Assembly: GCA_024707385.1 (NCBI GenBank)
Contig: JANPZW010000015.1
Location: forward strand, 620,001-684,000
Direction: 5' to 3'
DNA: 64,000 nt
Source of the DNA: Cellvibrionaceae bacterium
Lineage (GTDB): Bacteria > Pseudomonadota > Gammaproteobacteria > Pseudomonadales > Cellvibrionaceae
A program made the position numbers and the translations under genes. Below the pieces are notes generated by a model. It made no database searches, was not told where the DNA came from, and saw only the letters and a program-made list of their open reading frames with translations. Positions 8,036 to 16,639 of the stretch are shown piece after piece. The first letter of the stretch is position 1. Each line of letters starts with the position of its first letter.

Positions 8036-9469
8036 TCAATTACGGGGATTTTCACCAGTGGATGCTTTCAGTAACGGCAGCGTGACGATAATGCGAGTAA
8101 GCCCGCCTTCTGCGGCGGCGGCAGTATCCCCGTCGAGGGTTCCGATTGCAACCGTGCCGCCCAATCTTTCAATGGTGCTGTTGGCGAGAAAAACCCCTAT
8201 GCCCAGGCCGGAATCCTTGCCCGTATTTTGCGGTTTGCCCCAGCGCTCCGACACATAATGTGGCATGCCGGGGCCGTCGTCGGTAATGGTGATGCGCAAG
8301 GTCGCGTCGCTGTGCTGAAAATCCACCCGCACCAGGCTCCGCGCCGCTTCAACCGCATTATCGATCAGGTTGATCAAGGCGTGGCGCAGCAAAAGGCTGT
8401 GCGCCACCGGCTGTTGCGCGCAGCCGGGAACACAGTGAATCTGCGGCGGATGCAGCGGCTGCAGAATCGCGTAGTGCTCGCTGAGCGCCGCTACCAGTTG
8501 CGCGACAGGTTCGGACTTGGGCGCTTCGCGCTCCTGTTCCGCCAGCATTGAAAGTTTTTGCATGGTGTCTTTGCAGCGGCCGATTTGCGTCAGCATCAGG
8601 TCGATATCCTCGCGCTTTTCCGCCGTATCGGCGTTGTGGCGCATTTCGCCCAACAACACTGTCAGCGTGGATAGCGGAGTGCCCAAAGCGTGCACGGTGG
8701 AGGCGGCGAGGGTGCCTATGCCGATCAGCTGCTCGTTTTGCAAAGTTTCCTCGCGCGCACGGCTCAACTGCGCCTGATGACTGCGTAGGGAGGCGGCGAG
8801 CTTGGCAATGAAATAGCAGGTAACGAGAGAGCTACCGCAAAAATTCACCCACATACCCAGCAGGTGAAACTGGTAGTCAGCCGACATATGGGCGAAGTGA
8901 TTTTTGATATCCAGATAGAGAAAGCCGGTATAAACGACAACACCGATAAGGCTGAACAGCCAGGCGCTGCGCGCCCGCAGCACAGTGGCGGCTATGGCGA
9001 TCAACACAAGGAAATAATAAATGAAGGGATTTTCTGAGCGGCCGGACCAATAGACCACCAGCGCCAGCCACACGCCGTCGAGAATCAATTCGCGCAGTAC
9101 ATCCTGCGGCCTGCCGGCATCCCGTTTGCGCCACAAATGCCACACGGACCAGGCCATGCCGCTGCCGATGATCAGCAAAATCACCGGATAATTCACCGGC
9201 CAGGTGGAGAGGGTATCCAGCAGCCACAAAAAGCAGATCAGGGCGCCTAGCACCAGCAGGCGCAATTGCAGGAGTTTGCGCAGGATGATCGCGCTGTCGC
9301 CGAACAAGGCGTCATCGACGAGGGATGGGCGTGTTACGGCGTCGGCGACGGATCGTCCGGAATGTGCTGCAGGCCCTGCGTCAACGTGGGGAATATCATG
9401 ACGTGCTCTGGCACCTGCGGAAATTTGGCTCTTTTTAGAGTTTTTAGCGGTTGAGGTTGCCATTCGCAT
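8036..9469 (-). CDS. regB: RegB/PrrB-type redox sensor histidine kinase
   Basis: Up to 477 residues: about six membrane segments (residues about 68-215), then DHp and ATPase domains. The ubiquinone-related GGxxNPF motif of RegB appears as GRSENPF between membrane helices. The H-box reads STVHALGTPLSTL, where most relatives have HELGTP, so the residue after the phospho-His is Ala. N-box LINLIDNAVEAA and G-boxes TDDGPGMP and GLGIGVFLANSTIERLGG are intact. The ATG at 9469 gives a 136-bp overlap with the dauA end, which is long; a TTG at 9307 (MFGDSAIILRKLL) may be the true start. Autophosphorylation and transfer to RegA is the expected role. Confidence 0.9.
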   Translation of the reverse strand: MRMATSTAKNSKKSQISAGARARHDIPHVDAGPAAHSGRSVADAVTRPSLVDDALFGDSAIILRKLLQLRLLVLGALICFLWLLDTLSTWPVNYPVILLIIGSGMAWSVWHLWRKRDAGRPQDVLRELILDGVWLALVVYWSGRSENPFIYYFLVLIAIAATVLRARSAWLFSLIGVVVYTGFLYLDIKNHFAHMSADYQFHLLGMWVNFCGSSLVTCYFIAKLAASLRSHQAQLSRAREETLQNEQLIGIGTLAASTVHALGTPLSTLTVLLGEMRHNADTAEKREDIDLMLTQIGRCKDTMQKLSMLAEQEREAPKSEPVAQLVAALSEHYAILQPLHPPQIHCVPGCAQQPVAHSLLLRHALINLIDNAVEAARSLVRVDFQHSDATLRITITDDGPGMPHYVSERWGKPQNTGKDSGLGIGVFLANSTIERLGGTVAIGTLDGDTAAAAEGGLTRIIVTLPLLKASTGENPRN

Positions 9470-11070
9470 AGATAAATCCGGGTTTGGTTTTTGCGGCAGG
9501 ATTCCACCAATTTATTGAGTGCCGCGAGACCGCCCGCGTCCAACAGCTCAACCCCCTCCAGTGCCAACACCATGCCGCGCAAGTGCGCGGCCGATAGCGC
9601 CAGCTCGCCAAACACCCGGTCGGCGGCGGCGAAAAACAAAGGGCCGGTAATTTTGAAGACTTTCCAGCCTTCAGGCAAACCGCTCGGCCCGATTCGCACA
9701 TTCGCGGAAATATCGTCCAGCCGGGTCATCTCCGCGATTTCCTTCACGAACAACACCGCCGCCAGCAGAATTCCCGCGGTAATGGCGATCACCATATCGA
9801 AGAACACGGTGAGCAACAGGCAGGTCAGCAACACCATCACATCCCCGCGCGGCGCCGTGCGGACAAAATGCAGCGACTTGGGCAGCTCGCTCATATTCCA
9901 AGCCACCACCAGCAGCAGTGCCGCCATGCCGGCCATGGGCAGAAAGGAGAGCAGGGGGGCGAGCAGCAGCAGGCCGATCAACACCACCAGCGCATGCACC
10001 ATGCCGGACACCGGCGTTACTCCGCCGGCTTTGAGGTTGGCCACCGAGCGCGCGATCGCCGCAGTGGCGGTAACGCCTCCAAAAAACGGCACCACTAAGT
10101 TGCCTAAACCCTGGCCGAGCAGTTCACTGTTGGCACTGTGGCGCCTTCCCGTCATGCCGTCGAGCACCACCGCGCACAGGAGGGATTCGATAGCACCCAA
10201 CATGGCGATGGCGAAAGACGCCGGCAGCAGTTCGACAATCAAAGGCCAACTGATGCGCAGGTTGGCACCATCGGCGCCGGGCTGTTGCCAGGGCAGAGCG
10301 AACAAAGGCGGGTAGGGCGGAATACCCGCATGTACTGAGCCATCGGCCGCTATGTAAGAAAAACGCGTCGCTATGGTATCCACCGCCACACCGCTGTTTT
10401 GCAGCAGCCATGCAACAAGGCTGGCGATAAGCACAGCGGGTAGATGCGGCGGCACTGGCGTGCGTAAACGCGGCCACAACACCATCACCGCGAGGGTTAT
10501 GCCAGCGATGGTGAGCGCGGGCCAGGCCGCCTGCGGCAGATGTTGCGCCAGCACCCAGACCTTGTCGGTGAAATGCTCCGGCATTTCCTCAATCACCAAC
10601 CCGCACAAATCCTTGATCTGCAAAGTGGCGATCACCACCGCAATGCCCCCGGTAAAACCGAGGGTTACCGCCTCCGGCACATATTCAATCAACCGCCCCA
10701 AACGCGCATAAGCCATAGCCACCAACATCGCGCCGGCCATCAGCGTCGCCAACATCAAACCGCCCAGGCCGTGGCGCTGAACAATTGGGTAGAGGATGAC
10801 CACAAACGCGGCAGTGGGACCGGAAATACTCAGGCGGCTACCGCCGGCGAGCGCGATCACAAAACCCGCGATGATCGCCGTATACAAACCATGTTGCGGC
10901 GCCACGCCGCAGGCAATCGCCAGAGCCATCGCCAGCGGAATGGCAATAATGCCGACGGTCACGCCCGCCAAAAGATCGCGGATGAATTTTTGCCGCGAAT
11001 AAGGCTCGGCGAAACATTCACGCAGTGCATGGGCGATGCGCAGGGAAAACAAATGGGAGCGGTGCGGCAT
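9334..11070 (-). CDS. dauA: SulP/SLC26 transporter, DauA-like C4-dicarboxylate carrier
   Basis: A 578-residue polytopic inner-membrane protein with a C-terminal STAS domain (from about residue 450, LPEGWKVFKITGPLFFAAADRVF to the end). The core closely follows E. coli DauA: RDLLAGVTVGIIAIPLAMALAI, SISGPTAAFVVILYP, LGAIESLLCAVVLDGMTG and FFGGVTATAAIARS. ATG 11070 (MPHRSHLFSLR) gives the same N-terminal length as DauA; ATG 11106 is an alternative. DauA carries succinate and other C4-dicarboxylates at acidic pH. Sulfate or bicarbonate transport by this family member cannot be excluded, but the resemblance to DauA is much closer. The placement before regB-regA suggests redox-linked control of carbon uptake. 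Confidence 0.88.
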   Translation of the reverse strand: MPHRSHLFSLRIAHALRECFAEPYSRQKFIRDLLAGVTVGIIAIPLAMALAIACGVAPQHGLYTAIIAGFVIALAGGSRLSISGPTAAFVVILYPIVQRHGLGGLMLATLMAGAMLVAMAYARLGRLIEYVPEAVTLGFTGGIAVVIATLQIKDLCGLVIEEMPEHFTDKVWVLAQHLPQAAWPALTIAGITLAVMVLWPRLRTPVPPHLPAVLIASLVAWLLQNSGVAVDTIATRFSYIAADGSVHAGIPPYPPLFALPWQQPGADGANLRISWPLIVELLPASFAIAMLGAIESLLCAVVLDGMTGRRHSANSELLGQGLGNLVVPFFGGVTATAAIARSVANLKAGGVTPVSGMVHALVVLIGLLLLAPLLSFLPMAGMAALLLVVAWNMSELPKSLHFVRTAPRGDVMVLLTCLLLTVFFDMVIAITAGILLAAVLFVKEIAEMTRLDDISANVRIGPSGLPEGWKVFKITGPLFFAAADRVFGELALSAAHLRGMVLALEGVELLDAGGLAALNKLVESCRKNQTRIYLCEWQPQPLKTLKRAKFPQVPEHVMIFPTLTQGLQHIPDDPSPTP

Positions 11071-11284
11071 AGTGGAAAAGAATTCCCGTATGACAGGCAG
11101 GTGCATTAAGTGTAGCGGACCTGTTCCGCGCGAATTTGACCGGCAACAAGGTTTGCCTGCCTTTTTAGACGCCCACAGAAAAAAGTGGGCAAGGGCGGGC
11201 AAAACATGACAAGGGTGGCCTCAGCGGATACTCTTGTGCCCGCTTACAGGTTTGCCTTTCCATCCAGGTTACGGGTCATCGAAC

Positions 11285-12388
11285 ATGAACATTATTGGTC
11301 TTCGCCGCCTTTCACTTCTCGCGGTGATTTTGCTCTCCGCCTGCTCCTCTCGCACCGCTGAGGAAGTGAGCGCACCTGCGGCTCCTGCGGAGGCGTCCAT
11401 CCTGATTGCGCCGAACAATCCGCAAATCCGCTACACCGGCCGGGTCGCAGTCAATGAAGAAGTGGCCCTCTATGATTGGGCGAATGTTCAGATTGAGTTT
11501 CGCGTGCGGGCGCCACGTTTGGAACTGTTGTTCCAGGACGGCAAAAATGATTACAACCTGTTTGTCGACGGGGTTTTACGCCGCACTATTACCACCGCTA
11601 GCGATATCAAAAACTACCCCATCGAATTGAGCCGGGCGCCGCACCACATCAAAATCACCAAACGCACCAGCCCCAATTTTGGCTCCGGCACCTTTCTCGG
11701 CATCAAGCTGCCGGAGGGCAGCGAACTGCTCGACCTGCCGCCGCGCCCGCCGCGCAAAATCGAATTTATTGGCGATTCCTACACTGTCGGTTACGGCAAC
11801 GAAGGCCCAGGGCTGGACTGCGCCGGCGTGTACCGCCCTTATGAAAACAGCTATTTAACCTTCGCCACCATTGCGGCGCGGGAATTAAATGCGGAAAGCC
11901 ATCTGATCGCCATCTCCGGTTACGGCGCGGTGCGCAACTACAACGATCCCAACCCCACCAGCGCAACGCCCGTGCCGTTTTTTTATGCTCGAACCCTGAT
12001 GGAGCGCGACGATTTGCCCTGGGATTTCGCCAGCTGGAAGCCGGACGCCGTGGCGGTAAAACTCGGCACCAATGATCACAGCACTCAACCTGAGCCCGAC
12101 GCCGAGACTTTTCTGCAAGGCATTCACGGCCTGCTGGAACAAGCGCACTCCGCTTACGGTGATGCGCCGGTATTTTTGCTGGCGGATACCGGCTTGAGTC
12201 AGCTGGTTGAGCGAACCGAGCGGGCGGTGGCGGAGCAGCGCGCAAAGGGCAATGAAAAAACCTATTTCGTAAAACTGAGCCAACCGCTGCCGGAACAAAA
12301 AGGCTGCGACCAGCACCCCTTGGTATCCGGGCACGAGGTGATGGCGGCGGAATTGGTCGCCGCTATGAAATCCGTCCTCAATTGGTAA
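11285..12388 (+). CDS. CE2-type acetyl-xylan esterase lipoprotein (SGNH hydrolase)
   Basis: A 367-residue lipoprotein. The signal peptide ends in the lipobox LLSACSS, so ATG 11285 (MNIIGLRRLSLL) is preferred over an upstream start at 11234. After a jelly-roll-like N-terminal domain (residues about 45-155) comes an SGNH hydrolase domain with the nucleophile in IEFIGDSYTVGYGNEGP, an Asn in KLGTNDHS, and a C-terminal Asp/His pair in CDQHPLVSGHEVMA. This two-domain order is that of carbohydrate esterase family 2, which removes acetyl groups from xylan and other plant polysaccharides. It fits with the GH11 xylanase at 41106 in the same window. The exact sugar substrate is unknown. Confidence 0.82.
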   Translation: MNIIGLRRLSLLAVILLSACSSRTAEEVSAPAAPAEASILIAPNNPQIRYTGRVAVNEEVALYDWANVQIEFRVRAPRLELLFQDGKNDYNLFVDGVLRRTITTASDIKNYPIELSRAPHHIKITKRTSPNFGSGTFLGIKLPEGSELLDLPPRPPRKIEFIGDSYTVGYGNEGPGLDCAGVYRPYENSYLTFATIAARELNAESHLIAISGYGAVRNYNDPNPTSATPVPFFYARTLMERDDLPWDFASWKPDAVAVKLGTNDHSTQPEPDAETFLQGIHGLLEQAHSAYGDAPVFLLADTGLSQLVERTERAVAEQRAKGNEKTYFVKLSQPLPEQKGCDQHPLVSGHEVMAAELVAAMKSVLNW

Positions 12389-12403
12389 TTCATGAGCTGC
12401 GTT

Positions 12404-12447
12404 AATCAATTTATGAAATTAATGCGTTTTTATTCATAAAATTGATT
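12404..12447. promoter_or_regulatory. Inverted repeat upstream of metE, candidate operator
   Basis: The left arm AATCAATTTATGAA (12404-12417) and right arm TTCATAAAATTGATT (12433-12447) are complementary with a single extra base. The centre is 15 nt and ends 37 bp before the metE start. The TGAA/TTCA ends recall MetR half-sites, although the usual spacing of five bases is not present. The arms are AT-rich with no T tract, so a terminator is less likely. Confidence 0.4.
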
Positions 12448-12483
12448 GGCTAGTCTAGCCGCTTCGACTACTGGAGGCGGCTC

Positions 12484-14771
12484 ATGGCAATTACTCACAA
12501 TCTCGGCTTTCCCCGCATCGGCGCCCAACGCGAACTGAAATTCGCGTTGGAATCCTATTGAAAGGCCAATCTTCCCGCGCAGAACTACAATCCCTCGGCG
12601 CCGAATTACGGCGTCGCCACTGGCAGGAACAAAACACTTTGGATCTGGTACCGGTGGGGGATTTTTCCTTCTACGACCAAGTGCTGGACATGAGTTTTAC
12701 TCTCGGCCATTTGCCCGAGCGAGTGCGGGATTTTCACGGCGATGCGCTGGATAACTACTTTCGCGTGGCGCGCGGCCGCTCGGCGCAAACGGCGGAACAC
12801 GCGCACTGCTGCGGCGGTGTCGCCGCGGGCGAAATGACCAAATGGTTCGATACCAACTACCACTACATAGTCCCGGAATTTACTGCGGCCACCACCTTTT
12901 CCCTGGATGCCTCCCGCTTAATCACACAAATTGCGGAAGCCAAAGGGCAGGGCGTTAACGCCAAACCGGTGATTATTGGCCCGATGACTTATCTCGCCAT
13001 CGGCAAAACCAAGGACGACTCCGACAAACTCACGCTGCTGGATAAACTTTTGCCGGTCTACCGCGAACTGCTGCAAACACTCGCAGCCCAAGGTATTGAA
13101 TGGGTTCAGATCGACGAGCCTATTCTCGTCACCGATCTCGATCAAAATTGGCAGCAGGCCTTTACCAAAACCTATAACAATCTGGCGGCAGCCGGCCCGA
13201 AAATACTCCTCGCCACTTATTTTGGTCCGCTGCAGGAGAATCTACCTCTGGTGGCCAGTCTGCCGGTGCAGGGCGTACATCTGGATGCCGTCAACGCGCG
13301 GGAGGAAATCAATGAATTGATTGCGCAGTCACCAGCGGATCGCGTTTTATCCCTCGGTGTAATCAACGGCCGCAATATCTGGAAAACCGATTTGAGTGAC
13401 GTGCTGGATTGGTTGCAACCGCTGCACCGCAATTTGGGTGATCGCCTGTGGCTCGCGCCATCCTGCTCGCTGCTGCATGTGCCGGTGGATTTAAACAGCG
13501 AGGAAAAATTAGATAGCGAAATCAAATCCTGGCTGGCGTTTGCCAAACAAAAATTGGTGGAACTGAATATTCTCGCCAAAGCTTTGAATCACGGTATTGA
13601 TACCGTGCAAAACGAGCTGGCAGAAAACCGCGCAGCGGTAGAAGCCCGGCGCAACTCACCGCGCGTACACAATCCCGCCGTAAAAGCGGCCGTAGCCAAA
13701 ATCGATGCCCAACTCGGACAGCGCAAAAGCGCTTACCCAGAGCGCGCGGCCAAGCAGGCAAAATTCCTGCACCTGCCTAAATTCCCCACCACCACCATAG
13801 GCTCTTTCCCGCAAACTGCGGAAATTCGCCAGGCGCGCAGCGAATTCAAAGCAGGAAAAATCAACCAAATTGCGTACAAAAAAGCCATGCAAGTGGAAAT
13901 TGCCCGCTGCGTAAACGAGCAGGAAATTTTAGGCTTGGATGTGCTGGTGCACGGAGAAGCTGAGCGCAATGACATGGTGGAGTATTTCGGCGAGCAACTC
14001 GACGGTTACGCCTTCAGCCAATTTGGTTGGGTGCAAAGTTATGGCTCCCGTTGCGTAAAACCGCCGATATTGTTCGGCGATATTTGCCGCCCGCAAGCCA
14101 TGACGGTGGAATGGACCCAATACGCCCAATCCCTCACCCATAAACCCATGAAAGGCATGCTCACTGGCCCCGTCACCATCTTGAACTGGTCCTTCGTGCG
14201 CGACGACCAACCGCGTTCGGCCTCCTGCAAACAACTGGCCCTCGCCATTCGCGCAGAAGTGTTGGACCTGGAAAAAGCCGGCGTGCGCATTATCCAAATC
14301 GACGAAGCCGCCCTGCGCGAAGGTTTACCCCTGCGCAAATCCCAATGGCAGCAATACCTGGACTGGGCCATCGAATCCTTCCGCATATCCGCCAACGGCG
14401 TGGCAGACGAAACCCAAATCCACACCCATATGTGTTATTCCGACTTCAACGACATTATCGAATCCGTCGCCGAGATGGACGCCGACGTCATCACCATCGA
14501 AACCTCCCGCTCCGACATGGAACTGCTGGACGCCTTCGACCACTTCAACTACCCCAACGAAATCGGCCCCGGCGTCTACGACATCCACTCACCTAATATT
14601 CCGAGTGAGGAGCATATAGTGCAACTTATGCAAAAAGCCGCTGAGCGCATACCGGCTGAGAGGTTATGGGTAAACCCGGATTGCGGCTTGAAGACACGGC
14701 AGTGGGGGGAGGTGCTGCCTGCGCTGAGGAATATGGTAAGTGCGGCGAAGGTGCTGCGGGAGATGGTTTGA
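12484..14771 (+). CDS. metE: Cobalamin-independent methionine synthase MetE (one frameshift)
   Basis: The gene starts at ATG 12484 (MAITHNLGFPRIG, the normal MetE N-terminus) behind RBS GGAGG. At about 12560 the text reads TATTGAAAGG where TATTGGAAAGG (Tyr-Trp-Lys) is expected, so one G is missing and the frame shifts; with it restored the product is about 762 residues, close to the usual 753. Zinc and homocysteine site residues are visible: HGEAERNDMVEYFGEQLDG, His and Cys in HTHMCYSDFN, and Cys in WVNPDCGLKTR. The enzyme transfers a methyl group from 5-methyl-tetrahydropteroyl-triglutamate to homocysteine in the cytosol. The shift is most likely a sequencing error because the remaining 735 codons are undamaged. 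Confidence 0.93.
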
Positions 14772-14796
14772 TTCTGCGATAAAAATCCTCATATGA

Positions 14797-14817
14797 AAGG
14801 CCATGTTTTATGGCCTT
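14797..14817 (+). terminator. Probable terminator after metE
   Basis: AAGGCCAT (14797-14804) and ATGGCCTT (14810-14817) form a perfect 8-bp stem with a 5-nt loop, followed by a short T-rich stretch ATTTCTAT. It begins 25 bp after the metE stop. Confidence 0.55.
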
Positions 14818-14959
14818 ATTTCTATACGCTCCATGTAACCACCTTTCTATTCCAAGCCTTCTTGCCTGCCTGATGAGCAAGGTGGAAATTTCCACTTTGT
14901 AAAATTCCTTCTTTAGGCTCAGCGCTTAAGTTTTAAATCAAGCAATCAAATCACCATGG

Positions 14960-15146
14960 CTTTACTTGCCAGAATCAGAATATGTTTTATATTTAATTTT
15001 GCTGCGCTTCGAGAACCTAATTAATTGTGCGAATAAACGCACCCGAAGGATATCGGCCCGGGGCGCAATCTAGATTTTTGATATTTTCTTATAAATGAAC
15101 GGATTGAATTATTTTGCTCACCTTTATAAGGACGGTATCACGCATG
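14960..15146 (+). repeat. Copy A of a duplicated ~187-bp leader region
   Basis: This stretch aligns end to end with 16358-16543 at roughly two-thirds identity by eye. Shared blocks include TTACTTGCCAGAATC, TTGTTTTATA-like, TGCGCTTCGA, GGATATC, TTTTGATATTTTCTT, TTTATAAGGA and a final CGCATG. It ends in an ATG (15144) that is in frame with the KTSC gene. It probably carries the promoter and ribosome site of that gene. No gene is seen between 14818 and 14960. Confidence 0.6.
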
Positions 15147-15185
15147 CTCAAAATTAAAATGCTAGACAAACCAAGAGGGAATCTT

Positions 15186-15410
15186 ATGACGCCTTACCTT
15201 AATCTTAGCGGGCAATCGAACGTGATTGCTTACGAGGTCACAGAAGACGCAATACATGTCTTATTCAAGTCTGGCGCTCAGCGCAATTATCTATACAACA
15301 ACGTACGTCCTGGCGCAGATGTTGTGAACAATATGAAACAGCTTGCGCAGCAGGGGCGCGGTTTGAATTCATATATTTCTCGGTTCGTAAAAAAGCAATT
15401 ACGCGCGTAA
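15186..15410 (+). CDS. Small KTSC-domain-like protein
   Basis: A 74-residue protein, MTPYLNLSGQSNVIAYEV onward, with the order seen in KTSC-fold proteins: a strand around SNVIAYEVTEDAIHVLFKSGA, then YLYNNVRPGADVVNNM and a C-terminal GLNSYISRFVKK. ATG 15186 has the good ribosome site GAGGG six bases upstream. An in-frame ATG at 15144, inside the duplicated leader, would add 14 residues. KTSC proteins are small and of unclear function, some RNA-polymerase or nuclease associated. It opens a lower-GC island. No partner gene is obvious. Confidence 0.6.
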   Translation: MTPYLNLSGQSNVIAYEVTEDAIHVLFKSGAQRNYLYNNVRPGADVVNNMKQLAQQGRGLNSYISRFVKKQLRA

Positions 15411-15455
15411 ATGGTAAGCCTAAAAAGTCATTCAATATCGCTTGTTACGCTCGTT

Positions 15456-15478
15456 GGGATTGGCGTGCCGCCAGTCCC
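15456..15478. repeat. Hairpin after the KTSC gene (terminator or recombination-site-like)
   Basis: GGGATTGGC (15456-15464) pairs with GCCAGTCCC (15470-15478) with one G-T wobble and a 5-nt loop, followed by ATAATTTTGTC. It follows CGCTTGTTACGCTCGTT. It may be a terminator; it also resembles the extra-paired stems of integron attC sites, but no clear core site GTTRRRY was identified. The rest of 15411-15740 shows no convincing gene. Confidence 0.4.
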
Positions 15479-15740
15479 ATAATTTTGTCTTCTGCGCCAG
15501 AAAAAATCGGAGGCCTATGAGACAAATTCCATATGCTCAAGTCCGGAAATGGACAATAGTGCAACACATCTCTACTCATTATTCATTTTACACCTAGTGC
15601 CAGCAGCGTAATGAGAAGGCAATATTCATATGAGCGCGACATTTACATGACCTACAACAAGGCTCAGTTTCATTCCAGGCGTAAAAGGCAGTACCAGATG
15701 CGCCGGAAATGAGCATTATGATTCTTAAAGAGAGTCCATT

Positions 15741-16298
15741 ATGAAAAAATATATATTAACACTCATAGTCGCTTTGCTTTCTGGCTGTGCGAGCATTCAC
15801 AGTCCGCAAGAAACAAATATAGCTGTAAGCGCTCTTCTTGACGAAATTCAAATTGCGATTAACGAGATTGATGCACGCACTGGGGGCGGATCTGGATTGC
15901 CACCGTTTAAAAATGCGGAAATCAAACTTGTAACAAAAGTAAAGACTTCTACGACAGGTAGCGCCTCATTGGTTCTTTCGGGACAAAAAGGCAAAACATC
16001 CACCGATTCGAACATTCTCACCTTGGAGCTGGTTCCAAATCCGGTAGTTGAGGCGCCACTCTTCGAAAGCACGGGCCAGCACATTGCCGACCATGTAATT
16101 GCTGCATTTACAGCCGTAGATGATAAAAGATTTCTAAAACTTAACTCTTTGACAGTAGAGGCTGGACTGGAGGTTGTACGGGATACTGGTGGTGGCATAG
16201 AGGTTGAATTAGTAGGTGTAACGATTGAAGGAGGCCGCAAGAAAGAAGCTTCGAAAAGTAACACTATCAAGCTGGTTTTCGCCCATCCGACAAAATAA
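15741..16298 (+). CDS. Lipoprotein of unknown function, possibly Trypco2-like
   Basis: A 185-residue protein with signal peptide and lipobox ALLSGCAS, so it is probably anchored to a membrane facing the periplasm. The mature part starts with an amphipathic helix (VSALLDEIQIAINEID), then two similar alternations of strands: AEIKLVTKVKTSTTGSASLVLSGQKG ... NILTLELVP, and LNSLTVEAGLEVV...GIEVELVGVTIEGGRKKEASKSNTIKLVF. That helix-plus-strands layout recalls trypsin-co-occurring domain 2 (Trypco2) found in conflict systems, and it seems internally duplicated. The resemblance is by eye only. RBS AGAG precedes the ATG. It lies in the repeat-rich island. Confidence 0.6.
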   Translation: MKKYILTLIVALLSGCASIHSPQETNIAVSALLDEIQIAINEIDARTGGGSGLPPFKNAEIKLVTKVKTSTTGSASLVLSGQKGKTSTDSNILTLELVPNPVVEAPLFESTGQHIADHVIAAFTAVDDKRFLKLNSLTVEAGLEVVRDTGGGIEVELVGVTIEGGRKKEASKSNTIKLVFAHPTK

Positions 16299-16327
16299 AG
16301 ATCTAACGAAAAATAGCGAAAAATATG

Positions 16328-16352
16328 AAAAATAGGGACAGATTTATTTTCC
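16328..16352. repeat. Dispersed repeat AAAAATAGGGACAG..., copy 1
   Basis: The core AATAGGGACAGATTTATTTTC here is nearly identical to 18115-18138 (one T/C difference). Sequences of this type are scattered in many gammaproteobacterial genomes, often near REP-associated transposases, but no transposase is visible nearby. Confidence 0.45.
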
Positions 16353-16357
16353 TGGGT

Positions 16358-16543
16358 TTTTACTTGCCAGAATCGGAACTTGTTTTATAGTCAATTTGTG
16401 TTGCGCTTCGAAAGTTAAGCTCGATGCAAAAATAAATGCGCGCGCAGGATATCAGATATATGCGCGTCGTCTTTTGATATTTTCTTTAGATCAATGGTTT
16501 GAGTAAACTTTCTAGAGCATTTATAAGGAGGATGTCGCGCATG
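16358..16543 (+). repeat. Copy B of the duplicated ~187-bp leader region
   Basis: Counterpart of 14960-15146. In this copy the terminal ribosome site is stronger (AAGGAGG at 16525-16531) and its ATG (16541) opens a 32-codon frame rather than the downstream gene. The duplication indicates that two neighbouring genes acquired related promoter/leader sequences. Confidence 0.6.
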
Positions 16544-16639
16544 TGTGGTGTCAAAACTTTAGCTTTCAGGTCCCGCATGAAGTATTTCACCGCTGAGCCT
16601 AGCGTAATAGGAATCAACTTAAGGGCAGTCTTATGCTGA
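16541..16639 (+). other. Possible 32-aa leader ORF upstream of the 16633 gene
   Basis: The ATG follows AAGGAGG by 9 bases. The frame ends TTATGCTGA, so the stop overlaps the ATG of the next gene (ATGCTGA), an arrangement that favours translational coupling. The encoded residues MCGVKTLAFRSRMKYFTAEP are not recognisable. It could be a leader peptide or an artefact of a strong ribosome site. Confidence 0.35.

Noticed and set aside
12550..12570. TGA at the Trp codon of metE as a reassigned or selenocysteine codon
   Set aside because: Reading through TGA gives KANLPRRT, not MetE. Only the addition of one base restores the conserved sequence, so it is a frameshift and other TGA codons here act as stops.
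14626..14895. Minus-strand ORF of 89 codons at the end of metE
   Set aside because: It overlaps the metE end on the other strand, with no ribosome site and no recognisable protein; it also runs over the metE terminator.
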